Source: UBA5078 sp963977405 (GTDB lineage: Bacteria > Pseudomonadota > Gammaproteobacteria > Pseudomonadales > Pseudohongiellaceae). Taken from it: a DNA stretch of 21,580 nt. A program made the position numbers and the translations under genes. The stretch covers positions 1-21,580 of the forward strand of contig CAXBOY010000048.1 in assembly GCA_963977405.1 (NCBI GenBank), written 5' to 3'. Shown here in pieces: positions 7,507 through 14,859 of the stretch. Within the stretch, counting starts at the first letter, position 1. Each line of letters starts with the position of its first letter. The notes under the pieces are model-generated. The model was not told the origin of the DNA and made no database searches. It saw nothing but the letters and a program-made list of their open reading frames with translations.

Positions 7507-8874
7507 TTATTGGCGCTCCATCAATGGCGCACTCACACCCTCAATCCCCACCAAACTTAGAGTCAGAAGGAACGCTAACTGCGGTCCTAAATGAGAGTTC
7601 TCTGGACTGTAGTATTCCTCCGGAGAATGCTCTCCGCCACCGGAACCGCCGCCTCCAATCGTGATCGCAGGAATGCCTACCGACATAGGAATATTGGAAT
7701 CGGTGCTCGAGGTGCGCAATTGTTGAATGGGCGAACCCACCTCTCTATAGGCTAGCGCCGCCACTTGCACCAAGGGATTATCTGCAGCGGTATTGCCAAC
7801 TGGTCGGTCACCAATTAGTCGGAAGTTCACGGTAATCTCACCGTTGTTCTGCCATCTTGCATTCTCTTCGGATACAGCCAGTGCTGTAACGCTCCTTACA
7901 CGTTCCTCGAGCTTGGCCAATTCAGCTGCGTCGTTGGAGCGCATGTCGAGCTCGAACACCGCATCGGCGGCAATCGAGTTGACCGAAGTGCCACCGCGAA
8001 CAGTGCCCACAGTGAAGGTCGTCTTCGGCTCACTTGGCACCTGTAGGTCGCCGATCTTAGTGATTGCTCGCCCCATGGCATGTATGGCACTGACTAGACC
8101 AAAGGCGCTAAAGGAATGGCCGCCGGGGCCAGTGAACTCCACCGCGAAGCGGCGACTACCCGTAGCACCAGTGGTAATGCGGGTAAGGCCAGAGCCATCG
8201 ATAGACACGAAGCCATCGATGTCCGGATGATCGCGGAAAACTGCCTTGATGCCACGTAAATCGCCCGGCCCCTCTTCCCCAACATTGCCAACGAATAAGA
8301 TGTCGCCGATGGTGGGGATAGCGCTGCTGTTAATCGCGTCGATGAGAGTGAGTAAGACCGTCAGTCCACGTCCATCGTCGCTAATCCCGGGCGCATAATA
8401 GCGTCCGTCTCGCATCTGCACGGTCACATCGGTCTCTAGAGGAAAAACGGTATCAAGGTGTGCCGCTATGACGAACAAGGGGCCATCGCCGCTGCCCTTG
8501 CGCAGCCCGAGTACATTACCTTCGCTGTCGATATAGGCATCGTCGAGGCCGCGATTACGCATCTGCTGGAGGTAGTATTGCGCGCGCTCCTGCTCTTGAA
8601 AGGGTGGAGCTGGAATTTGCGTTAGGCGTACCTGCTCTGCGAGAGTCTCCGGCTCGTTTTCAGCAATTCGATCTAGCATTGCCCGCACCCGCGAGTCGCT
8701 TGCCACTGCTTGAAACCCCTCTTCTACAGGTTCTGTCGCGGAGACCGGCCCGATACTCGTTTGCGCTTGTAGCGAACCACCCATAAGGGTAGCGCTTATC
8801 AACACGAGGGCCGATGCGAGATTCTGGGTTCGGAAGTTAGAAACAAACTGGGAGATCAATGAAACACAGAGCAT
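7507..8874 (-). CDS. Secreted M20-family zinc metallopeptidase
   Basis: This is a predicted exported dizinc aminopeptidase/carboxypeptidase-like enzyme of 455 residues. A hydrophobic segment at about 20–36 ending in LQAQ looks like a signal peptide. The M20 catalytic set is complete: H139 and D141 (AAHLDTV), D166 (GISDDGRG), the E200–E201 pair (GNVGEEGPGD), D226 (SIDGSG) and H416 (GEHSPEE). The lid/dimerisation domain is about 235–345 and includes the usual GGHSF entry. The Gly-rich IGGGGSGGGEHS stretch near the last ligand suits tripeptidase-type (PepT-like) members, but the substrate cannot be read. A weak AGGT ribosome binding site precedes the ATG. The gene begins 22 nt after a small lipoprotein gene on the same strand and is probably co-transcribed with it. 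Confidence 0.9.
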   Translation of the reverse strand: MLCVSLISQFVSNFRTQNLASALVLISATLMGGSLQAQTSIGPVSATEPVEEGFQAVASDSRVRAMLDRIAENEPETLAEQVRLTQIPAPPFQEQERAQYYLQQMRNRGLDDAYIDSEGNVLGLRKGSGDGPLFVIAAHLDTVFPLETDVTVQMRDGRYYAPGISDDGRGLTVLLTLIDAINSSAIPTIGDILFVGNVGEEGPGDLRGIKAVFRDHPDIDGFVSIDGSGLTRITTGATGSRRFAVEFTGPGGHSFSAFGLVSAIHAMGRAITKIGDLQVPSEPKTTFTVGTVRGGTSVNSIAADAVFELDMRSNDAAELAKLEERVRSVTALAVSEENARWQNNGEITVNFRLIGDRPVGNTAADNPLVQVAALAYREVGSPIQQLRTSSTDSNIPMSVGIPAITIGGGGSGGGEHSPEEYYSPENSHLGPQLAFLLTLSLVGIEGVSAPLMERQ

Positions 8875-8896
8875 TGTTGCTACCTTTGTTTTTTAT

Positions 8897-9169
8897 TTAA
8901 TTAGACGAAGTACCTGGTCGGAGCGACTGAATTGTGTCCGAGGCTTCGCGCGCTATTCGCTCTCTCTGGTTCACTGTCATGCAGACGAATTGAGGTATAT
9001 TGGAGCCAACTACGCGTTCACGCTCACAAACCAATTTATCGCCTTCATTGCTAACGGTCGCATTATAGCGCTCGACATCTGCCTGAGTACGAATGGGACG
9101 ATCGTTGGGGTCTACGGGGACACATGCGTTCAACAAGCCTATCACAGAGAACAAGAGAAACATTTTCAT
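8897..9169 (-). CDS. Small putative lipoprotein with a two-cysteine motif
   Basis: This 90-residue protein has a short signal peptide ending in a lipobox (L13-N14-A15-C16), so it is probably lipidated at C16 and membrane-anchored. Two further cysteines (C48, C63) frame VCEREXVVGSNIPQFVC-type spacing and could form a disulfide. The C-x-x-x-x-x-x-G-S-x-(I/L)-P-x-x-x-C pattern resembles small secreted proteins of unknown function found in gammaproteobacteria (from memory, not checked). The rest is charged with no recognisable domain. A nearby in-frame ATG at 9163 is an alternative start but would shorten the signal's n-region. It lies 22 nt upstream of the M20 peptidase gene on the same strand. 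Confidence 0.75.
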   Translation of the reverse strand: MKMFLLFSVIGLLNACVPVDPNDRPIRTQADVERYNATVSNEGDKLVCERERVVGSNIPQFVCMTVNQRERIAREASDTIQSLRPGTSSN

Positions 9170-9529
9170 ATCAACTAACTCTCAACTGGCAGCGAGCGAA
9201 TCTCGATGCAAAGGCGTAATTTACACGAACTTGAAAACGCCGGGTACTAATAAATCCCCGGTGTTTGCGGCCTGCCGCAGACGCCCGCAGGCTAGGCTCT
9301 AGCGAGTAATCTCGGAGTTTGAGAATGCTTATTCGCCGACACCATGTACAGCTCCAACACTCCACTTTCGAAATGAATCCACGCCTCCTAGGTGTTGTGT
9401 GACAATTGCTCACGTTTGAAGAATTAAAACAGCACGCCACGAGATGTATTTCGTGATATTTTGCGGCGCGACCACGAAGGTCGCTCTTATCAGTTGAAGA
9501 ATTCAATACAGTCATAGGCGGAGATTTCT
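9170..9529. other. Divergent intergenic region, no gene seen
   Basis: These 360 bp separate the lipoprotein/M20 pair (minus) from the DUF5916-type gene (plus). Small inverted repeats are present: TGCGG-N4-CCGCA at 9266–9279, overlapped by GCCTGC-N11-GCAGGC (9270–9292), and GCGACC-N5-GGTCGC at 9468–9484. GTGACA (9399–9404) is followed 17 bp later by AATTAA (9422–9427), which is a weak candidate promoter for the plus-strand gene. TGTGA at 9398 with CTCAC at 9409–9413 looks CRP-like, but the half-sites are one base too far apart. Reading frames here lack coding character. Confidence 0.55.
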
Positions 9530-11803
9530 ATGCGTTTTCCCAGATTAATAGCTGCTCTGGCAGCCCTCGTGCTCAGCGGCTTTGCCACCCTCGTGTCGGC
9601 AGCGGACAGCTTATCGAGTATTTCCATCCCCCAGATCAGTCAAGAGCCTACACTCGCGGACTTCGCTGGCATGGTCCCTGCGACAGCCCTCGCTAGGCAG
9701 ATGACCAAGATCGAAGGTTTCGTACAGCGCGAGCCGATCGATGGCGCGGCGGCGACTCAGCGCACAGAAGTCTATGTGGGTTACGACCAGAGCAAGCTCT
9801 ATGCGGTATTCCTAGCCTTCGACTCGAATCCCGAATTGATCCGTGCAAACCTGGCCTCGCGCGAGAACATAAGCGGCGACGATAGCGTTGAGATCACCAT
9901 CGACACCTTTAACGACCAGCGCACCGCTTATACCTTCAGAGTCACGCCACTTGGAATGCAATGGGATGCACGCTGGACAGAGGGTTTCTCGAACCGTGCA
10001 GGCTTCGACACTACATGGGAAGCTGTATGGGATAGCGATGGCGAAGTGAACGACAAGGGCTATATGGCCAGCATCGCAGTACCGCTGCGAGGCCTGCGTT
10101 TCCCCGCAGACTCCGAACAGTTGTGGCGCGTGCAAGTGGGCCGCCAGATTCCTCGCCTAAGCGAAGAGAGCTTCTGGCCACCCTACTCTATTTCCGTCGA
10201 TGGCCGTCTTAACCAGACAGCAATGCTAACCGGCATCCGTGACGTCTCCCCTGGTAGCAACACTCAGATCACGCCATTCGTGTTCGCGCGTAATGTCGAC
10301 GCGCTGGACAATCGCGCACTCGGCGGCCCTAAGTTTCGACAAGAGTCTGAATACGACGTCGGTGTAGACGCCAAGTTCGTCTTCAATGACTCATGGGTGC
10401 TAGACCTCACACTTAACCCAGATTTCTCCCAAGTGGAATCCGACGAGCCACAGGTGACGGTCAACGAGCGCTTCGAAGTTCAATATCCAGAGCGTCGACC
10501 CTTCTTCGTTGAGAACGCCGACTTCTTCGCCACAGACTCCATTTTGCTCTTCACCCGTCGCATCATCGACCCAGAGGCTGGTTTGCGTTTTACCGGCCGC
10601 AGCGGTCCTTGGGGCGTGGGGACGATGCTAATGAACGATGAGGCTCCCGGCCTTAATCGCAATGCGGGTGATCCCCTCAACGGCGAAAAAGCCACTATCG
10701 GTGTGCTGCGCGTATTCCGCGATCTTAGCGATCAGGACCGCGTGGGCTTCACTCTCACAGACCGCGAGCTACTCGACGGCTACAACCTCGTGGGCAGCGT
10801 AGACGGTAAGTTCCGTTTCAACCAGAACTGGGTAACCAATCTCGAGTACATCACGACGGAGACCGAACCGACTCTTGGCGGCCGCACCATCAGCGGCGAT
10901 CAACGCAACATCCGCCTCGACCGCGTGGGCCGCACCTTCAATACCCACTTTCACTTCGTCGACACAGATGCCGACTTCCGCACGCAACTGGGCTTCCAGA
11001 ATCGCTTCTTCAAGTCGGACATCTCCGGCATTCACTGGCGTAGCAGCATGAATTATTACCCGGAGAATTCAGCGCTAACGAGTTGGAGCCCCGCAGTAAT
11101 GGTCGTATACCAAGACGACAAGGAAGGCGTGAAGGTGTATTCCGAGCTTTCACCTTCGGTAACTTGGAGCTTCCCCACTAGCCGCATCACCATCGGGGCA
11201 CAGGAAGTAAGTGAAGTGCTGCGTCCGCAAGACTTCGCTGGCTTGCCGCGCGCTCAGGCTTACGATTACGGCAACTTCAGTGCTAGCTATCGCAACTCGG
11301 CGCTGAGCAGCCTCACCGTCGATCTTAGCTACCGTCAAGGTGACGCGCTCAACCTCGTGCCACGCGTTGGCTTCCTGCCCTACGTCGCAGACACGAACCG
11401 TACTGACATCAGCGTGCTATACCGCCCCATCGAGCGCCTGCGCATCGATAACTCCTATGTACGCACCGAGCTAGACGGTGGCAAAGTGTTCAGCAATGAC
11501 ATCTTCCGCAGCAGCTGGAACTACCAGTTCACTCGCGAGATGTCCCTGCGTTTTATCGCACAGTATGAGAACACCGATGCCGGTCCGTTCACGCGCCTGA
11601 AGGATGATAAGAACATGAACTTCGACATCCTGCTGCGCTACGTACTCAACCCTTGGTCGGCGTTGTACTTTGGCTACAACACGAACCAGAGCAACTTCGA
11701 CATTATCGAAACCGAAGGCGTTCGCGAAGTAGTCACCACTGATGACCTCAAGCGCGATGGCAGTCAGTTCTTTGTGAAGTTCTCGTATATGTTCCAACCT
11801 TAG
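9530..11803 (+). CDS. DUF5916-type outer-membrane protein with N-terminal CBM9-like domain
   Basis: The 757-residue protein begins with a classical signal peptide (cleavage near VSA-AD, residue 25). Residues ~35–230 resemble a carbohydrate-binding-9-like beta-sandwich: LYAVFLAFDSNPELIRA, then ENISGDDSVEITIDTFNDQR. From about residue 240 comes the DUF5916 barrel, with the diagnostic LNPDFSQVESDEP and PERRPFFVENADFF. The rest shows alternating beta strands rich in Tyr/Trp/Phe and ends in VKFSYMFQP, typical of an outer-membrane barrel although the last residue is Pro, not Phe. The function of DUF5916 proteins is not established; binding of sugars or other ligands at the cell surface is an inference. 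GGCGGAG lies about 7 nt before the ATG. The gene is alone on its strand, with a REP pair behind it. Confidence 0.85.
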   Translation: MRFPRLIAALAALVLSGFATLVSAADSLSSISIPQISQEPTLADFAGMVPATALARQMTKIEGFVQREPIDGAAATQRTEVYVGYDQSKLYAVFLAFDSNPELIRANLASRENISGDDSVEITIDTFNDQRTAYTFRVTPLGMQWDARWTEGFSNRAGFDTTWEAVWDSDGEVNDKGYMASIAVPLRGLRFPADSEQLWRVQVGRQIPRLSEESFWPPYSISVDGRLNQTAMLTGIRDVSPGSNTQITPFVFARNVDALDNRALGGPKFRQESEYDVGVDAKFVFNDSWVLDLTLNPDFSQVESDEPQVTVNERFEVQYPERRPFFVENADFFATDSILLFTRRIIDPEAGLRFTGRSGPWGVGTMLMNDEAPGLNRNAGDPLNGEKATIGVLRVFRDLSDQDRVGFTLTDRELLDGYNLVGSVDGKFRFNQNWVTNLEYITTETEPTLGGRTISGDQRNIRLDRVGRTFNTHFHFVDTDADFRTQLGFQNRFFKSDISGIHWRSSMNYYPENSALTSWSPAVMVVYQDDKEGVKVYSELSPSVTWSFPTSRITIGAQEVSEVLRPQDFAGLPRAQAYDYGNFSASYRNSALSSLTVDLSYRQGDALNLVPRVGFLPYVADTNRTDISVLYRPIERLRIDNSYVRTELDGGKVFSNDIFRSSWNYQFTREMSLRFIAQYENTDAGPFTRLKDDKNMNFDILLRYVLNPWSALYFGYNTNQSNFDIIETEGVREVVTTDDLKRDGSQFFVKFSYMFQP

Positions 11804-11824
11804 AACCCGACATTCGGTAAATAC

Positions 11825-11895
11825 TGTGGGAGCGGGCTTGCCCGCGAAAAGGCCAGTGCCTCACTGAACCGTTCGCGGACAAGCCCGCTCCCACA
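11825..11895. repeat. Inverted pair of REP sequences (REPIN-like)
   Basis: Two 23-bp arms, at 11825–11847 and 11873–11895, are inverted copies with one mismatch in 23, around a 25-bp spacer. Each arm contains its own small hairpin; the first is GCGGGC-TT-GCCCGC at 11832–11845. The word TGTGGGAGCGGGCTTGCCCG is the REP type that is abundant in Pseudomonas genomes and is mobilised by RAYT transposases (established for that genus). The pair lies between convergent genes, 21 bp after the barrel gene and 28 bp before the end of the molybdenum enzyme gene, a usual REPIN location. It may also protect mRNA ends or stop transcription. Confidence 0.85.
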
Positions 11896-11923
11896 CTAAA
11901 TCCTAACCCACATCAGTCAAGCA

Positions 11924-14095
11924 TCAAGCGAGCTTCAAAGGCAGTCGACTAAAGGTTTTGCCTGTTACGGCAGTGAGCGCATTCGCAACTGCAGGCGCGA
12001 TAGGGGGAGTACCCGGCTCGCCTACGCCACTAGGGGCATTCGTGGAGGCTAGGATATGCACCTCGACCTCTGGCATCGCGTTCATGCGCAGTACGCGATA
12101 ATTATGGAAGTTACTCTGGTCTACTCTACCGTCGGTTAGCGTAATCTCATCCTCTAATGCAGCGGATAGACCATAGGCGATACCGCCCTCTATTTGCGCC
12201 TTCACTATATCGGGATTGACCGCCACACCGCAGTCGACGACCGCGACAACGCGCTCCACCTTAAAGCTGTCGCCATCGACCGACACATCGACGATCTCCG
12301 CGACTGTCGAGCCGAAGGATGAGTGCACGGCTACGCCACGACCCCAGCCCTCTGGCAACACCTTGGTGCCCCACTGCGCTTTCTCCGCCGCCAACTGCAA
12401 CACAGCTGTCTCGCGCGGGTTATTCTTCAATAGCGCAAGGCGATAGGCTACTGGGTCTTGCCCCGCCTTTCGCGCCAAGGCGTCGATAAAGACCTCCTTG
12501 CTAAACGCCGTGTGGGTGTTGCCCACCGAACGCCACCACTGCACTGGAATACCCGTTTGCGTCGTATGCAGTTCGACCTGACGCTCTGGCACATGGTAGG
12601 ACATCTCCGTTAAGCCCTCTATCGAGCTGGCATCGATGCCATCGATTATCGAAGACGCCATGAAAGTGCCCTCCATGATCGACTGACCCGCCACACGGAT
12701 CTGCAGGGCACTTGGCATGCCGTCGCTATCTAGTGCTGCGGTTAACTTGTGCACATAGGCCGGACGGTAGTAACCGCCATGCATATCGTCTTCGCGAGAC
12801 CAAACTAACTTGACTGGGGTGCCAGGTAGCTCTTTCGCGATGCGGGTCGCCTCTACAATATAGTCAGAGTTAGGGTTAGCGCGGCGACCGAAACCGCCAC
12901 CGGCGAATACCGTGTTGATCTTTACTTCGTTAGTCTGGCCACCTAATACGGCGGCGATAGCCGCTTGGTCGCCCGTTGGCATCTGGCAGCCATACCACAT
13001 CTCTGCCTTCGTGCCATTGACTAGCGCTACGCAGTTAATAGGCTCCATCTGCGCGTGGGATAGATAAGGGAACTCGTAAACGCCTTCAACTACATTCGAA
13101 GACGCCGCGATGCTCGCCGCGGCATTGCCCTCGCTCTCGGCGACGACACCGGGGGTTTCCACTAACGCATGGTAAGCCTTGAGGATCTCAGCGCTGCCAC
13201 GGGTCTCCGAGCGCGTCTCGTCCCATTGCACCTCGAGCAGTTCGCGCCCCTTGGTGGCGGTCCAATAGTCAGCAGCCACTACGGCAACCCCCGACTCTAT
13301 GGCGAATACATGTTGAACGCCCTTCACTGCCAGCGCCTTGCTCGCATCGAAAGACAACACCTTGGCGCCGAAACGCGGCGGGTGTGCGACCACTGCCGAC
13401 AACATGCCAGGCAACTGGATATCCTGAGTATAGATAGCGGTGCCATCGGCCTTGCCATCGTCTTTGCGCGTCGCTGCCATAGTGCCGATAAATTTGAAGT
13501 CGGCAGGAGACTTAAGGCTCAGGCTTGCAGTGTCAGGCGCTGGCAACATCGCCGCCGCCATCGCGAGCTCGCCGAAGCTAGCGCTATGCTGATTATGCGT
13601 CACAAGGCCGTTGCTCACTTGAATATCAGCAGCCGGCACGCCCCATTTGCTAGCTGCCGCGGACACCAACATCGCTCGCGCCGCCGCACCCGCTTCACGC
13701 ATCTGCATATAGCTGTTGGCCATGCCGGTGCTGCCACCGGTGCCCTGCATACCCATGAACAGATTGGCGTATTTCTCGACGTCCGCCGGGGCATGCTCGC
13801 ATACGATCTGCGCCCAGTCTGCGTCCATTTCTTCTGCAACGCAGGTGGCTAGACCGGTGTAGATGCCCTGCCCCATTTCAAGATGCTTGATCAGAACTTT
13901 AACTTGGTTGTCTGGACTAATACTGACGAAGGCGTTGAACTCGAGCGAGGCATCGCCCGCGCTCTGCGCTTGGGCAGTGCTTGTGCCTAGGTTCATGCCT
14001 AATACCAAGCCTGCACTAGTGCCTGCGGCGACCTTGAGGAAACCACGACGACTGATGTTGCTAGCGCCTGTTTTAGCAAAACGTTGGATATTCAT
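11924..14095 (-). CDS. Tat-exported molybdopterin-binding subunit, isoquinoline 1-oxidoreductase/aldehyde oxidase-like
   Basis: This is the large molybdenum subunit (723 residues) of a xanthine-oxidase-family hydroxylase. SRRGFLK at residues 15–21 followed by a hydrophobic stretch and AQAQ is a twin-arginine signal, so the complex is predicted to be periplasmic. Family marks are MEMGQG-like EMGQGIYTGLA, HAQMEPINC, GGGFGRRANP, PVQWWRSVGNTHTAF, and near the C-terminus GVGEPGTPPIAPAVANAL, whose Glu is the expected catalytic base next to Mo. The ATG at 14095 is chosen over an upstream in-frame ATG at 14173 because it starts just ahead of the Tat motif. It also overlaps the upstream stop by one base (TAATG), which suggests coupled translation. 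IorB-type isoquinoline or aldehyde oxidation is inferred; the substrate is unknown. Confidence 0.92.
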   Translation of the reverse strand: MNIQRFAKTGASNISRRGFLKVAAGTSAGLVLGMNLGTSTAQAQSAGDASLEFNAFVSISPDNQVKVLIKHLEMGQGIYTGLATCVAEEMDADWAQIVCEHAPADVEKYANLFMGMQGTGGSTGMANSYMQMREAGAAARAMLVSAAASKWGVPAADIQVSNGLVTHNQHSASFGELAMAAAMLPAPDTASLSLKSPADFKFIGTMAATRKDDGKADGTAIYTQDIQLPGMLSAVVAHPPRFGAKVLSFDASKALAVKGVQHVFAIESGVAVVAADYWTATKGRELLEVQWDETRSETRGSAEILKAYHALVETPGVVAESEGNAAASIAASSNVVEGVYEFPYLSHAQMEPINCVALVNGTKAEMWYGCQMPTGDQAAIAAVLGGQTNEVKINTVFAGGGFGRRANPNSDYIVEATRIAKELPGTPVKLVWSREDDMHGGYYRPAYVHKLTAALDSDGMPSALQIRVAGQSIMEGTFMASSIIDGIDASSIEGLTEMSYHVPERQVELHTTQTGIPVQWWRSVGNTHTAFSKEVFIDALARKAGQDPVAYRLALLKNNPRETAVLQLAAEKAQWGTKVLPEGWGRGVAVHSSFGSTVAEIVDVSVDGDSFKVERVVAVVDCGVAVNPDIVKAQIEGGIAYGLSAALEDEITLTDGRVDQSNFHNYRVLRMNAMPEVEVHILASTNAPSGVGEPGTPPIAPAVANALTAVTGKTFSRLPLKLA

Positions 14096-14571
14096 TAGGC
14101 AGCTCCTCCTACGTTCTTCATATCTTTGGCAGCGAGCTTGATGCCGGCCTTGATACGGGAATAGGTGCCGCATCGGCAGATGTTGCCAGACATAGCCGCA
14201 TCGATCTCGGCATCGCTAGGGTTGGCATTGCTCTCTAGCAAAGCCGCGGCCGACATGATTTGACCGGACTGGCAGTAGCCACACTGTGGCACCTGCAGCT
14301 CAACCCAAGCTTGCTGCAGAGCGTTGCCCGCTGGACTAGCCAAGCCTTCAATAGTGGTAATGTTTTTGCCCACTGCGGAGGCCACGGTAAGTACACAGGT
14401 GCGGGTAGCGACACCGTCAACCTGCATCGTGCATGCGCCGCATTGCGCCAGACCACAGCCAAACTTGGTGCCAGTGAACTTCAGATGGTCGCGCACCACC
14501 CAAAGTAGTGGCATGTCGCCGTCGACATCGACATCGTGGCGCTCGCCGTTAATCATGAGTGTATAAGCCAT
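14095..14571 (-). CDS. 2Fe-2S subunit of the xanthine-oxidase-family hydroxylase
   Basis: This 158-residue electron-transfer subunit has two [2Fe-2S] clusters. The plant-ferredoxin-type cluster is seen as GCGLAQCGACTMQVDG plus the downstream TRTC. The C-terminal helical cluster domain has CGYCQSGQIMSA and NICRCGTYSRI. It matches IorA/CoxS-like small subunits and lacks its own signal peptide, so it probably rides out folded with the Tat-tagged large subunit. The ATG at 14571 is preceded by AGGAGG and gives the family N-terminus (MAYTLMINGE); an ATG at 14703 would add 44 residues without family character. It is the first gene of a two-gene operon with a one-base overlap to the next. Confidence 0.94.
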   Translation of the reverse strand: MAYTLMINGERHDVDVDGDMPLLWVVRDHLKFTGTKFGCGLAQCGACTMQVDGVATRTCVLTVASAVGKNITTIEGLASPAGNALQQAWVELQVPQCGYCQSGQIMSAAALLESNANPSDAEIDAAMSGNICRCGTYSRIKAGIKLAAKDMKNVGGAA

Positions 14572-14750
14572 AAGTCCTCCTAGGAGTGGGACAGAATATT
14601 GGTGGAGATTGCAAATAGGACACGGGCCCAAAGACAAGAGCGAGCGCCCGTTAAAAATTTTTGCTGTAAGGATGCGTACGATACTCCATTCAAAGGGGAT
14701 CATAAACCGAGAACAGGAATAATTTGCTGCCCCATTCGCGACAAAAACTC

Positions 14751-14759
14751 TGCTATAAA
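14751..14759 (+). promoter_or_regulatory. Candidate extended -10 promoter for the antiporter gene
   Basis: TGCTATAAA matches an extended -10 (TGn plus TATAAA) about 100 bp upstream of the plus-strand antiporter start. No good -35 is visible, which extended -10 promoters can tolerate. The remaining 14572–14859 gap holds an AT-rich TTAAAAATTTTT stretch and no gene. Confidence 0.35.
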
Positions 14760-14859
14760 GAGGTCAAGTGAAAGAGTGATGCTGGCTACCCACAGGCCAG
14801 CCCTGTGAATATTTAGAGTACAGCCACAACATAAGCTCCCCAAACTAGGAGACATAGCC

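Noticed and set aside
9266..9292. Overlapping GC-rich inverted repeats in the 9170–9529 gap, considered as a REP or terminator
   Set aside because: Stems are only 5–6 bp, there is no T-run, and there is no second copy in the window.
9398..9413. CRP-like palindrome TGTGA…TCAC upstream of the DUF5916-type gene
   Set aside because: The half-sites are separated by 7 rather than 6 bases and the flanking match is poor, so a CRP site is not supported.
13169..13852. 227-residue open frame on the plus strand opposite the molybdenum subunit gene
   Set aside because: It lies wholly antisense to a well-supported gene, has no recognisable domain, and is Arg/His rich as expected of a shadow frame.
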